From NCBI GenBank assembly GCA_035626595.1, contig DASPNJ010000068.1, positions 4,403 to 68,402 on the forward strand: a stretch of DNA of 64,000 bases. Direction: 5' to 3'. The notes beneath the pieces are model-generated. The model was not told the DNA's origin. It saw only the letters and a list, made by a program, of their open reading frames with translations, and did no database searches. Shown here one piece after another: positions 1 to 8,283 of this stretch. Both the position numbers and the translations under genes were made by a program. The DNA is from JAQGMV01 sp035626595 (lineage in GTDB: Bacteria > Pseudomonadota > Gammaproteobacteria > Burkholderiales > SG8-41). Numbering within the stretch: position 1 is the first letter of the stretch; each line of letters opens with the position of its first letter.

Positions 1-182
1 GCGTGATCGGCATCAAGGTGTGGGTATTCAAGGGCGAGATCGTCGCGAAGAACGACCCGTCGGCGATTGCGGCAGCCGCGCTCGCGCCCGAGAAACCCGA
101 GCCGGAAGCCCCCGCGCCGCGCAAGCCGCGCAAGACGCCCGGAAGAACAGGAGCAAGACGTGCTACAGCCAGCCAGACGTAA
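1..182 (+). CDS. rpsC: 30S ribosomal protein S3, C-terminal end (partial)
   Basis: The frame entering the window at base 3 reads VIGIKVWVFKGEI, the conserved end of the S3 C-terminal domain, and stops at TAA 180-182. After that motif comes a tail of about 45 residues rich in Ala, Pro, Lys and Arg (APEKPEPEAPAPRKPRK), longer than the Escherichia coli S3 tail. The start lies outside the window. The last 23 bases overlap rplP, which begins at a GTG in another frame, so the two are probably translationally coupled. S3 sits at the mRNA entry side of the 30S subunit. Confidence 0.93.
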   Translation, partial: VIGIKVWVFKGEIVAKNDPSAIAAAALAPEKPEPEAPAPRKPRKTPGRTGARRATASQT

Positions 183-576
183 ATACCGCAAGGAGCAGAA
201 GGGCCGCAACACCGGTAAGGCCACCCGCGGCAACAAGGTGAGCTTTGGTGAATACGGCCTCAAAGCGACCGGCCGTGGGCGCCTCACGGCGCGTCAGATC
301 GAGGCCGCGCGTCGCGCCATGACGCGCCACATCAAGCGCGGCGGCCGGATCTGGATTCGCATCTTTCCGGACAAGCCGATCTCGCAAAAGCCCGCGGAAG
401 TCCGCATGGGCAACGGCAAGGGCAATCCCGAGTACTGGGTCGCGGAGATCCAGCCGGGCAAGGTGCTCTACGAGATGGACGGCGTCGACGAGGTCACGGC
501 GAAGGAAGCGTTCCGGCTCGCGTCGGCGAAGCTCCCGATCGCCACGACGTTCGTGCAGCGCATGGTGGGGGCATAA
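160..576 (+). CDS. rplP: 50S ribosomal protein L16
   Basis: 138 residues beginning MLQPARRKYRKEQKGRN, the invariant L16 start, so the GTG at 160 is chosen. AGGAG at 149-153 sits 6 nt upstream. The body carries the L16 signatures GRLTARQIEAARRAMTRHIKRGG and FPDKPISQKPAEVRMG. L16 binds 23S rRNA near the peptidyl-transferase centre and the A-site tRNA. A frame open upstream to base 67 is an artefact of the overlapping rpsC 3' end. rpmC follows after 3 nt. Confidence 0.97.
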   Translation: MLQPARRKYRKEQKGRNTGKATRGNKVSFGEYGLKATGRGRLTARQIEAARRAMTRHIKRGGRIWIRIFPDKPISQKPAEVRMGNGKGNPEYWVAEIQPGKVLYEMDGVDEVTAKEAFRLASAKLPIATTFVQRMVGA

Positions 577-579
577 CCG

Positions 580-774
580 ATGAAAGCCAGTGAACTGAGA
601 GGCAAGTCCGCGGACGAGCTCACCCAGGAGCTGAATTCGCTACTGCGGGCGCAGTTTTCACTGCGCATGCAGAAGGCGACCCAGCAGCTCAACAACACCA
701 GTCAGATCAGGAAAGTGCGCCGCGACATCGCGCGCGTACGTACCCTGCTCAATGAGAAGGCCAGGCAATCATGA
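580..774 (+). CDS. rpmC: 50S ribosomal protein L29
   Basis: 64 residues, the usual size for L29. It begins MKASELRGKSADELTQEL and has the two-helix pattern ending RRDIARVRTLLNEK. L29 lies at the nascent-peptide exit site of the 50S subunit. It starts 3 nt after rplP, and its stop overlaps the rpsQ start as ATGA, which indicates translational coupling. Confidence 0.96.
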   Translation: MKASELRGKSADELTQELNSLLRAQFSLRMQKATQQLNNTSQIRKVRRDIARVRTLLNEKARQS

Positions 775-1070
775 GCCAAGCAACCGAACAAACGGTCGCG
801 GCCGCCGAAAAACCGGCTGCGAACAAGCGCACGCTGACCGGACGCGTGGTGAGTGACAAGATGCAGAAGACGGTGACCGTGCTGGTCGAGCGCCGGGTGA
901 AGCACCCGCTGTACGGCAAGTTCGTGACCCGCACGCGGAAATACCACGCGCACGACGAGAACGGCGAGTACCACGAAGGCGATCTGGTCGAGATCGAGGA
1001 GTGCCGCCCGCTTTCGAAGACCAAGGCGTGGCGTGTCACCAAGCTTCTCGAGAAATCGAGGAACGTCTAG
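771..1070 (+). CDS. rpsQ: 30S ribosomal protein S17
   Basis: 99 residues. The S17 core starts at about residue 20 (RTLTGRVVSDKMQKTVTVLVER) and has the conserved KHPLYGKFVTRTRKYHAHDE. The first 19 residues (MSQATEQTVAAAEKPAANK) are an Ala/Glu-rich extension compared with the 84-residue E. coli protein. The ATGA overlap with rpmC supports the upstream start. S17 is an OB-fold primary 16S rRNA binder. A 225-nt gap with a repeat and a promoter follows, so this is the last gene of the first transcriptional segment. Confidence 0.95.
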   Translation: MSQATEQTVAAAEKPAANKRTLTGRVVSDKMQKTVTVLVERRVKHPLYGKFVTRTRKYHAHDENGEYHEGDLVEIEECRPLSKTKAWRVTKLLEKSRNV

Positions 1071-1075
1071 ACAAG

Positions 1076-1124
1076 CTACGACGCGCCCCCAGGCGCAAAA
1101 AATAGCTTAGCCGCATATCGGCGC
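1076..1124 (+). repeat. Dispersed structured repeat A, copy 1
   Basis: Begins CTACGACGCG, then hairpin 1 with arms GCGCC (1083-1087) and GGCGC (1092-1096), an A-rich linker ending GCTTAG, and hairpin 2 with arms GCCG (1110-1113) and CGGC (1119-1122). The same layout recurs at 10441, 24172, 39430 and 47698 and, inside coding sequence, near 33691. This copy lies just before the rplN promoter. Confidence 0.7.
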
Positions 1125-1135
1125 TTGATTTTGTA

Positions 1136-1164
1136 TTGAGAATCAGCCCTGGACGCTCTATAAT
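1136..1164 (+). promoter_or_regulatory. Promoter P1 of the rplN/spc segment
   Basis: A -35 TTGAGA at 1136-1141 and a perfect -10 TATAAT at 1159-1164 are separated by 17 nt. GGCTTTTCG follows at a fixed distance. The same elements, spacing and downstream motif recur at 7395-7423 before rpsM. The predicted start near 1171 leaves a leader of about 125 nt before rplN. No E. coli S8- or L14-type operator was recognised in it. Confidence 0.8.
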
Positions 1165-1295
1165 TTAGGGCTTTTCGCGCTGGCCTTATTCCAAGGCCCG
1201 CGCCCCTAACCCGGACGGGCTCCAATACTGGCCCCGCTGCAGTCGAGATCGAAGCGGGATCAAGTTGGGGAAGCAGCAATTAGCGAGACGAGACG

Positions 1296-1664
1296 ATGAT
1301 TCAGATGCAGTCCATTTTGGACGTGGCCGACAACACCGGCGCGCGCGAAGTCATGTGCATCAAGGTGCTCGGCGGGTCGAAGCGCCGCTATGCCGGGATC
1401 GGCGACGTCATCAAGGTGAGCGTCAAGGACGCCGCACCGCGCGGACGCGTGAAGAAGGGCGAGGTCTACAGCGCCGTGGTCGTGCGCACCGCCAAAGGCG
1501 TACGCCGCGCCGACGGGTCGCTGGTGAAGTTCGACTCGAATGCGGCGGTGCTTCTGAACCCCAAGCTCGAGCCGATCGGCACGCGCATCTTCGGACCGGT
1601 GACGCGGGAGCTGCGCACCGAGCGTTTCATGAAGATCGTGTCGCTCGCGCCGGAAGTGCTGTAG
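1296..1664 (+). CDS. rplN: 50S ribosomal protein L14
   Basis: 122 residues, the standard L14 length. It begins MIQMQSILDVADNTGAREVMCIKV and ends FMKIVSLAPEVL, both nearly invariant. L14 forms part of the intersubunit bridge and the RsfS contact surface on the 50S. It is the first gene behind promoter P1, as in the classical spc operon. rplX follows after 17 nt. Confidence 0.97.
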   Translation: MIQMQSILDVADNTGAREVMCIKVLGGSKRRYAGIGDVIKVSVKDAAPRGRVKKGEVYSAVVVRTAKGVRRADGSLVKFDSNAAVLLNPKLEPIGTRIFGPVTRELRTERFMKIVSLAPEVL

Positions 1665-1681
1665 GCGAAGGAAGGCTCAAG

Positions 1682-1999
1682 ATGCAGAAGATCAGGAAAG
1701 GTGACGACGTCGTCGTCACGACCGGCAGGGACAAGGGCAAGCGCGGCACGGTGCTGCGCATCATCGATTCGGAATACGTGGTGGTCGAAGGCGCGAACAA
1801 AGTGAAAAAGCACATGCGCCCGAATCCGATGAAAGGCATCACCGGCGGCATCATCGAGAAGGAGATGCCGGTGCACATTTCGAACGTGGCGGTTTTCAAC
1901 CCGATCACGAAGAAGGCGGATCGCATCGGCGTGCGTACGCTCGAGGACGGCAAGCGCGTGCGCTTCTTCAAATCGAACGGCGAAGTGGTTGACGTATGA
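1682..1999 (+). CDS. rplX: 50S ribosomal protein L24
   Basis: 105 residues starting MQKIRKGDDVVVTTGRDKGK, the KOW motif that starts L24. The body has VVVEGANKVKKHMRPNP and the end reads RFFKSNGEVVDV. The ATG at 1682 is chosen because it gives the canonical N-terminus. L24 is an early assembly-initiator protein of the 50S subunit. The stop overlaps the rplE start as ATGA. Confidence 0.97.
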   Translation: MQKIRKGDDVVVTTGRDKGKRGTVLRIIDSEYVVVEGANKVKKHMRPNPMKGITGGIIEKEMPVHISNVAVFNPITKKADRIGVRTLEDGKRVRFFKSNGEVVDV

Positions 2000-2727
2000 G
2001 CGAGAAAGACGCGAAGAAGGGCAAGGGCGAGAAAGCGGACAGTGGTGGAAAAGGCGCCGCGAAGCAGCCGAAAGGCGGCGGCCAGCCGAAAGCCGCAGGC
2101 AAGCAGCAGAAGGGCAAAGGCGCCGCCGAAGCGAAGCAGGCGCAGGCGCCCGAGCTTCAGGACGAGCGCCCGTCCGGACCGGCTGCACCCGCGCGGCTCC
2201 AGGTCTACTACCGCGAGCAGGTGACGAAGGATCTCACGCAGCAGTTCGGCTACAAGAGCCCGATGCAGGTGCCCCGCATCGAGAAAATCGTGCTCAACAT
2301 GGGCGTGGGCGAAGCGGTCGCCGACAAGAAGATCATGGACAACGCGGTCGCGGACATGATGAAGATCGCCGGCCAGAAGCCGCTCGTCACCAAGGCGCGC
2401 AAATCGGTCGCGAACTTCAAGATTCGCGAAGGCTATCCGGTCGGCTGCAAGGTGACGCTGCGCGGCGCGCGCATGTACGAGTTCCTCGACCGCCTGGTGA
2501 GCGTAGCTATGCCGCGTATCCGCGACTTCCGCGGGATCTCCGGCCGCGCTTTCGACGGCCGCGGCAACTACAACATGGGCGTGAAGGAACAGATCATTTT
2601 CCCCGAGATCGAGTACGACAAGATCGACGCGATCCGCGGGATGAACATCACGATCTCCACCACCGCGAAGACCGACGCCGAAGCCAAGGCGCTGCTCGCG
2701 GCTTTCAAATTTCCGTTCAGAGGGTAA
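1996..2727 (+). CDS. rplE: 50S ribosomal protein L5 with long basic N-terminal extension
   Basis: 243 residues against about 179 for typical L5. The L5 core begins near residue 66 (RLQVYYREQVTKDLTQQFGY) and contains PRIEKIVLNMGVGEA and the terminal FKFPFRG. The first 65 residues are a low-complexity Lys/Gly/Ala/Gln tract (KGKGEKADSGGKGAAKQPKG). No ATG, GTG or TTG stands at the canonical start position, and the upstream ATG overlaps the rplX stop as ATGA, so the extension appears to be real. L5 binds 5S rRNA and the P-site tRNA. Confidence 0.94.
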   Translation: MSEKDAKKGKGEKADSGGKGAAKQPKGGGQPKAAGKQQKGKGAAEAKQAQAPELQDERPSGPAAPARLQVYYREQVTKDLTQQFGYKSPMQVPRIEKIVLNMGVGEAVADKKIMDNAVADMMKIAGQKPLVTKARKSVANFKIREGYPVGCKVTLRGARMYEFLDRLVSVAMPRIRDFRGISGRAFDGRGNYNMGVKEQIIFPEIEYDKIDAIRGMNITISTTAKTDAEAKALLAAFKFPFRG

Positions 2728-2737
2728 AGACCCATAC

Positions 2738-3043
2738 ATGGCAAAGACGGCATTGATCAACCGGAACGAGAAGCGCCGCGGCGAAGTGAAGAAGTACGCG
2801 GCGAAGCGCGCCGAGCTGCTCGCGATCGCGAACAACCCGAAAGTGGCGCCGGAAGACCGCTACGAAGCGCGCTTAAAGCTCCAGAAGCTTCCTCGCGACG
2901 CCTCTCCCGTGCGCCTGCGCAACCGCTGCGCGCTTACCGGGCGTCCGCGCGGAACGTTCCGCAAATTCGGGCTCGCCCGCAACAAGCTTCGCGAGATCGC
3001 GATGCGCGGCGAGATCCCGGGTGTGATCAAGGCGAGCTGGTAA
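2738..3043 (+). CDS. rpsN: 30S ribosomal protein S14, zinc-independent form
   Basis: 101 residues, the long S14 type. It begins MAKTALINRNEKRRGEVKKYA and has NRCALTGRPRGTFRKFGL with one cysteine and no CxxC pair, so it is the zinc-independent form. It ends IPGVIKASW as usual. S14 binds the 3' domain of 16S rRNA in the 30S head. It lies between rplE and rpsH, the standard spc order. Confidence 0.97.
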   Translation: MAKTALINRNEKRRGEVKKYAAKRAELLAIANNPKVAPEDRYEARLKLQKLPRDASPVRLRNRCALTGRPRGTFRKFGLARNKLREIAMRGEIPGVIKASW

Positions 3044-3065
3044 GGCCCTCGCAGGAGAGAATTGC

Positions 3066-3461
3066 ATGAGTATCAGTGATCCGATCGCCGACATGCTCAC
3101 GCGCATCCGCAATGCGCAACTGTCGGAAAAACAGGCGGTGGCGATGCCCGCGTCGAAGCTGAAGGCTTCGATTGCGAAGGTCCTGAAGGACGAGGGCTAC
3201 ATCGACGATTTCGCGGTCCGCGAGAACGCCGGCAAGCCGTTGCTCGAGATCAGCCTCAAGTACTACGCCGGCCGTCCCGTGATCGAGAAAATCGAACGCG
3301 TGAGCCGTCCGGGTCTTCGCATCTACAAGCCGAGCCGCGAGATCCCGACGGTCATGAACGGCCTCGGCATCGCGATCGTCTCCACGTCGAAAGGCGTGAT
3401 GACGGACCGCAAGGCGCGGGGCCTGGGCGTCGGCGGCGAAGTGCTCTGCTTCGTCGCGTAA
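3066..3461 (+). CDS. rpsH: 30S ribosomal protein S8
   Basis: 131 residues, standard length. It begins MSISDPIADMLTRIRNAQ and ends with the conserved STSKGVMTDRKARGLGVGGEVLCFVA. An AGGAG at 3053-3057 precedes the ATG. S8 is a primary 16S rRNA binder and, in E. coli, the translational repressor of the spc operon acting near the rplE start. That start region is altered here by the L5 extension. Confidence 0.97.
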   Translation: MSISDPIADMLTRIRNAQLSEKQAVAMPASKLKASIAKVLKDEGYIDDFAVRENAGKPLLEISLKYYAGRPVIEKIERVSRPGLRIYKPSREIPTVMNGLGIAIVSTSKGVMTDRKARGLGVGGEVLCFVA

Positions 3462-3470
3462 GGAGCTGTC

Positions 3471-4004
3471 ATGTCGAGGATTGCAAATTATCCCGTCGAG
3501 CTGCCGGAGAAGGTCGAAGTGACGGTCCAGCATGACGAGATCTCGGTAAAGGGCCCGCTCGGGACGCTTACCCAGAAGTACTCGCCGCGCGTGAAGATCG
3601 AGCGCGTGGATAACCGCCTCGAGTTCAAGATGAACGACAACTCGCGCCAGGCGAACGCGCTGTCCGGGACGGTGCGCGCGCTGGTCGCGAACATGGTGAC
3701 GGGCGTCACCAAGGGTTTCGAGCGCAAGCTGAATCTCGTCGGCGTGGGCTATCGCGCGCAGGCGCAGGGCGACAAGGTGAATCTCACGCTCGGATTTTCG
3801 CACCCGGTCGTGCATCAGCTGCCGAAAGGCGTGAAGGCCGAGACGCCGACGCAGACCGAGATCCTGATCAAGGGCGCCGACAAACAGGTTGTGGGCCAGG
3901 TGGCCGCGGAGATCCGGCGCTACCGCTCGCCCGAGCCGTACAAGGGCAAGGGCGTGCGCTACTCCGACGAGCAGATCGTGCTCAAGGAAACGAAGAAGAA
4001 GTAA
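3471..4004 (+). CDS. rplF: 50S ribosomal protein L6
   Basis: 177 residues with the two L6 repeats: MSRIANYPVELPEKVEVTV at the N-terminus and GVGYRAQAQG...LTLGFSHPV in the middle. It ends PEPYKGKGVRYSDEQIVLKETKKK, the diagnostic L6 tail. L6 sits near the factor-binding site of the 50S. An AAGGAG box precedes it. rplR starts 10 nt downstream. Confidence 0.97.
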   Translation: MSRIANYPVELPEKVEVTVQHDEISVKGPLGTLTQKYSPRVKIERVDNRLEFKMNDNSRQANALSGTVRALVANMVTGVTKGFERKLNLVGVGYRAQAQGDKVNLTLGFSHPVVHQLPKGVKAETPTQTEILIKGADKQVVGQVAAEIRRYRSPEPYKGKGVRYSDEQIVLKETKKK

Positions 4005-4014
4005 CGGTGACGAG

Positions 4015-4371
4015 ATGAGCGACAAGATTGAAGCCCGGCTGAGAAGGGCCAAGGCGACCCGCGCGAAGATCGCGCAACTGAACGCGGTGAGGCTCACGGT
4101 TCATCGCTCGAACGCGCACATCTACGCGCAGGTGATCGATGCCTCCGGTTCGAAAGTGCTCGCGAGCGCTTCGACGGCGGAGAAAGACGTGCGCGGCGCG
4201 GTGAAGAACGGCGGCAACGTGCAGGCCGCCGCGGAGATCGGCAAGCGGATCGCGGAGAAAGCGAAGCAGCTCGGCATCTCCGAGGTCGCGTTCGACCGTT
4301 CGGGCTATCGATTCCATGGTCGCGTGAAAGCGCTGGCCGAAGCCGCGCGCGAAGCCGGCCTGAAGTTTTGA
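4015..4371 (+). CDS. rplR: 50S ribosomal protein L18
   Basis: 118 residues starting MSDKIEARLRRAKATRAKI. It contains VHRSNAHIYAQVIDASGSKVLASAST and ends FDRSGYRFHGRVKALAEAAREAGLKF, the L18 C-terminal signature. It binds 5S rRNA with L5. The ATG at 4015 gives the family-typical N-terminus. It is followed by an unusual 79-nt intercistronic gap holding a strong hairpin. Confidence 0.97.
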   Translation: MSDKIEARLRRAKATRAKIAQLNAVRLTVHRSNAHIYAQVIDASGSKVLASASTAEKDVRGAVKNGGNVQAAAEIGKRIAEKAKQLGISEVAFDRSGYRFHGRVKALAEAAREAGLKF

Positions 4372-4396
4372 CGGATACGCTTAATTAGCAGAATGC

Positions 4397-4418
4397 CGCG
4401 GGCGGCTCACCGCCCGCG
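4397..4418 (+). other. 9-bp intercistronic hairpin between rplR and rpsE
   Basis: CGCGGGCGG at 4397-4405 pairs perfectly with CCGCCCGCG at 4410-4418 around a CTCA loop. No T-run follows, so it is not an intrinsic terminator. It could be an mRNA processing or attenuation element or a repeat relic. It lies in the middle of an otherwise tightly packed operon. Confidence 0.6.
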
Positions 4419-4450
4419 CGGATCAACGAGATACGAGAAAACCAGTCCCT

Positions 4451-4975
4451 ATGGCCAAGTTACAAGCAGGGAAGATGCAGACGGGCGAAGAGCGTTCGGA
4501 CGGCCTGCGCGAGAAAATGGTCGCGGTGAACCGAGTGACCAAGGTGGTGAAGGGCGGACGCGTGCTCGGCTTCGCCGCGCTCACCGTCGTCGGCGACGGG
4601 GACGGCGGCATCGGCATGGGCAAGGGTAAGGCGCGCGAAGTACCGGTCGCGGTGCAGAAAGCGATGGAAGAAGCCCGCCGCAAGATGGTCAAGGTGCCGC
4701 TCAAGAACGGCACCCTGCAGCACGCGGTCGTCGGCCGTCATGGCGCGGCGCGCGTCTACATGCAGCCCGCCTCCGAAGGCACCGGGATCATCGCCGGCGG
4801 CCCGGTTCGCGCGGTGCTGGAGGTGATGGGCGTCGCGAACATTCTTTCGAAGTGTCTGGGCTCGACCAACCCGTACAACGTCGTGCGCGCGACGATCAAC
4901 GGGCTCACCTCGATGAACACGCCGTCGACGATCGCTGCCAAGCGCGGCAAGTCGGTGGAAGAGATCACGGGGTAA
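4451..4975 (+). CDS. rpsE: 30S ribosomal protein S5
   Basis: 174 residues. It shows the S5 double-stranded RNA-binding fold signature REKMVAVNRVTKVVKGGR...GFAALTVVGDGDGGIGMGKGKAREVP and the C-terminal domain GTGIIAGGPVRAVLEVMGV. S5 lines the mRNA entry channel and is involved in decoding fidelity. It begins 79 nt after rplR, behind the hairpin at 4397-4418, and is followed 3 nt later by rpmD. Confidence 0.97.
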   Translation: MAKLQAGKMQTGEERSDGLREKMVAVNRVTKVVKGGRVLGFAALTVVGDGDGGIGMGKGKAREVPVAVQKAMEEARRKMVKVPLKNGTLQHAVVGRHGAARVYMQPASEGTGIIAGGPVRAVLEVMGVANILSKCLGSTNPYNVVRATINGLTSMNTPSTIAAKRGKSVEEITG

Positions 4976-4978
4976 GCC

Positions 4979-5167
4979 ATGGCCGAAGGACCGAAGACGA
5001 TCAAGGTCACGCTCGTAAAGAGCCTGATCGGCACCAGGCCGGAGCACCGCGCGTGCGTGCGCGGGTTGGGCCTGCGCAAGCGCAACCACACGGTCGAAGT
5101 AATCGACACGCCGGCGAACCGCGGCATGATCAATCGCGTCGCGTACCTCCTCAAGACCGAGAGCTGA
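4979..5167 (+). CDS. rpmD: 50S ribosomal protein L30
   Basis: 62 residues with the typical L30 pattern: IKVTLVKSLIGTRPEHRACVRGLGLRKRNHTVEVIDTPANRGMINRV. It lies between rpsE and rplO as in proteobacteria. L30 is a small peripheral 50S protein. The ATG at 4979 is 3 nt behind the rpsE stop, and rplO begins 1 nt after its own stop. Confidence 0.96.
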   Translation: MAEGPKTIKVTLVKSLIGTRPEHRACVRGLGLRKRNHTVEVIDTPANRGMINRVAYLLKTES

Positions 5168-5168
5168 G

Positions 5169-5702
5169 ATGCAACTGAACAAGGTGAAGCCCGCCGCGGG
5201 CTCGAAACAATCGAAAAAGCGGGTGGGCCGCGGCATCGGCTGCGGCCTCGGCAAGACCGCCGGCCGCGGACATAAGGGCCAGAAGGCGCGCGCCGGCGGC
5301 TTTCACAAGGTCGGTTTCGAAGGCGGCCAGATGCCGCTGCAGCGCCGGTTGCCGAAACGCGGTTTCGTGTCGCTGGTGAAAGGCGATACGGCGGAAGTGC
5401 GTCTTTCGGATCTGCAGCGGGTGGAGGGCGAGGTCCTCGACTTGGCGGCGCTGAAAGCCGCCGGTGTCGTGCCGCAGCTCGCGCTGCGCGCGAAGGTCAT
5501 CCTGTCCGGTGAGATCCAGCGCAAGGTCGCGCTGAAAGGCATCGCCATCAGCAAAGGCGCGCGTGCGGCGATCGAAGCCGCGGGCGGCAGCGTGGAGCTG
5601 CCCGCAGAGGCTGCGCCGGCAGGCAAGCTCGAGAAGAAAGACGCCGTGCAGAACGCGGCGGGACGTACGACCGGTGCCGAAAGCGCACCGGGTGCGGAGT
5701 AA
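5169..5702 (+). CDS. rplO: 50S ribosomal protein L15 with C-terminal extension
   Basis: 177 residues against about 144 in E. coli. The N-terminal rRNA-binding arm is canonical: KKRVGRGIGCGLGKTAGRGHKGQKAR, then GGQMPLQRRLPKRGF. The usual protein ends near residue 145 (AAGGSVEL). Here about 32 more residues follow (PAEAAPAGKLEKKDAVQNAAG and on), Ala/Gly/Glu-rich. L15 is a late-assembly 50S protein. secY starts 3 nt downstream. Confidence 0.96.
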   Translation: MQLNKVKPAAGSKQSKKRVGRGIGCGLGKTAGRGHKGQKARAGGFHKVGFEGGQMPLQRRLPKRGFVSLVKGDTAEVRLSDLQRVEGEVLDLAALKAAGVVPQLALRAKVILSGEIQRKVALKGIAISKGARAAIEAAGGSVELPAEAAPAGKLEKKDAVQNAAGRTTGAESAPGAE

Positions 5703-5705
5703 CGC

Positions 5706-7030
<1,325 letters not shown>

Positions 7031-7031
<1 letters not shown>

Positions 7032-7249
7032 TGGCGAAAGAAGAAACCATACAGATGCAGGGCGAGATCGTTGAGACCCTGCCGAACGCGACATTCAGGG
7101 TGAAGCTCGAGAACGGCCACATCGTGCTCGGGCACATCTCGGGAAAGATGCGCATGCACTACATCCGCATCCTGCCGGGAGACAAGGTGACGGTGGAGCT
7201 CACGCCGTATGACCTGACGCGCGGACGTATCGTTTTCCGCGCGAAGTAG
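7031..7249 (+). CDS. infA: Translation initiation factor IF-1
   Basis: 72 residues, standard IF-1 length and OB fold: MAKEETIQMQGEIVETLPNATF, LENGHIVLGHISGKMRMHYIRIL and TPYDLTRGRIVFRAK. It binds the 30S A site during initiation. The ATG overlaps the secY stop by one base. Presence of infA between secY and rpmJ is common in betaproteobacteria. Confidence 0.97.
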
Positions 7250-7273
7250 CGCATTTGACCGAAAGGACGAGAG

Positions 7274-7390
7274 ATGAAAGTGCTGGCATCGGTGAAACGC
7301 ATCTGCCGCAACTGCAAGATCATCAAGCGCAAGGGTGTCGTGCGCGTCATCTGCAGCAAGGATCCGCGGCACAAGCAAAGACAAGGGTAA
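7274..7390 (+). CDS. rpmJ: 50S ribosomal protein L36
   Basis: 38 residues from the ATG at 7274: MKVLASVKRICRNCKIIKRK, ending CSKDPRHKQRQG. It keeps the zinc ligands (CxxC, a later Cys, and His), so it is the zinc-binding form. A GGACGAG stretch precedes the start. L36 is the smallest 50S protein and contacts 23S rRNA domains II, V and VI. It ends the segment before promoter P2. Confidence 0.95.
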   Translation: MKVLASVKRICRNCKIIKRKGVVRVICSKDPRHKQRQG

Positions 7391-7394
7391 AACC

Positions 7395-7423
7395 TTGAGA
7401 ATTAGAGGCTTACCGGCTATAAT
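7395..7423 (+). promoter_or_regulatory. Promoter P2 of the rpsM/alpha segment
   Basis: A -35 TTGAGA (7395-7400) and -10 TATAAT (7418-7423) are 17 nt apart, followed by GGCTTTTCG. Both hexamers, the spacer length and the downstream block match promoter P1 at 1136-1164. Transcription should start near 7430, about 40 nt before rpsM, and would drive rpsM-rpsK-rpsD-rpoA-rplQ. Confidence 0.8.
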
Positions 7424-7469
7424 CGACGGCTTTTCGTCATTCGTCGGCATTTAACGAGGTAGCGAGCAC

Positions 7470-7847
7470 ATGGCCCGTATAGGTGGCGTCAACATCCCCA
7501 ACCAGCAGCACGCCGAAATCGCGCTGACCGTGATCTACGGCATCGGCCGCAGCCGCGCGCGCGCGATCTGCGCGGCCGCCGGCATCGCCAACACGACCAA
7601 GGTGAAGGACATCTCCGACAGCGAGATGGACCGTCTGCGGGAACAAGTCGGCAAGTACACGATCGAAGGGGACCTCCGCCGCGAAACGTCGATGAACATC
7701 AAGCGGTTGATGGACCTCGGCACGTGGCGTGGGAAACGCCACCGCGCCGGCCTTCCGGTGCGCGGCCAGCGCACCCGCACCAACGCCCGCACGCGCAAAG
7801 GCCCACGCAAGGCCGCGGTGAAGATCGTCCGCGCAGGCGCTGTTTAA
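7470..7847 (+). CDS. rpsM: 30S ribosomal protein S13
   Basis: 125 residues. It begins MARIGGVNIPNQQHAEIALTVIYGIG and has the conserved GTWRGKRHRAGLPVRGQRTRTNARTRKGPRK near the C-terminus. S13 lies in the 30S head and contacts tRNAs and the 50S bridge B1. It is the first gene behind promoter P2; the spacing to rpsK is 25 nt. Confidence 0.97.
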   Translation: MARIGGVNIPNQQHAEIALTVIYGIGRSRARAICAAAGIANTTKVKDISDSEMDRLREQVGKYTIEGDLRRETSMNIKRLMDLGTWRGKRHRAGLPVRGQRTRTNARTRKGPRKAAVKIVRAGAV

Positions 7848-7872
7848 GCAACCTCGAGAGACCAGGAAACTC

Positions 7873-8262
7873 ATGGCTAAAGCAAGCACCCGCGTGCGCA
7901 AGAAGGTCCGGAAGAACGTGGCGGAAGGCATCGCGCACATCCACGCATCCTTCAACAACACCATCGTCACGATCACCGACCGCCAGGGCAACGCGCTCGC
8001 CTGGGCGACGTGCGGCAGCAACGGTTTCAAGGGCTCGCGTAAGTCGACCCCGTTCGCCGCGCAGGTCGCGGCCGAGCAGGCCGGACGGCTCGCTGCGGAA
8101 TCGGGTGTGAAGAACATCGAAGTGCGTATCAAGGGTCCGGGGCCAGGCCGCGAGTCCGCCGTGCGCGCGCTGAACGCCGTCGGTTTCAAGATCACGAGCA
8201 TTTCCGACGTGACGCCGGTGCCGCACAACGGCTGCCGCCCGCCGAAAAAGCGCCGCATCTAA
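7873..8262 (+). CDS. rpsK: 30S ribosomal protein S11
   Basis: 129 residues, standard. Motifs: GIAHIHASFNNTIVTITDRQGNALAW, ESAVRALNAVGFKITSISDVTPVPHNGCRPPKKRR. S11 is on the 30S platform near the Shine-Dalgarno duplex. It sits in the usual alpha-operon order between rpsM and rpsD. Confidence 0.97.
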   Translation: MAKASTRVRKKVRKNVAEGIAHIHASFNNTIVTITDRQGNALAWATCGSNGFKGSRKSTPFAAQVAAEQAGRLAAESGVKNIEVRIKGPGPGRESAVRALNAVGFKITSISDVTPVPHNGCRPPKKRRI

Positions 8263-8283
8263 GAATTCAAGGAGAACGACACA

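Noticed and set aside
1083..1101. Repeat A copy 1 as an intrinsic terminator of rpsQ
   Set aside because: The hairpin is followed by an A-run, not T, on the + strand. On the - strand the T-run precedes the stem, so neither orientation fits.
1265..1999. A 244-residue protein covering rplN in another frame
   Set aside because: Its last 105 residues are L24 starting at ATG 1682. The upstream part is an Arg-rich shadow of rplN, typical of high-GC frames.
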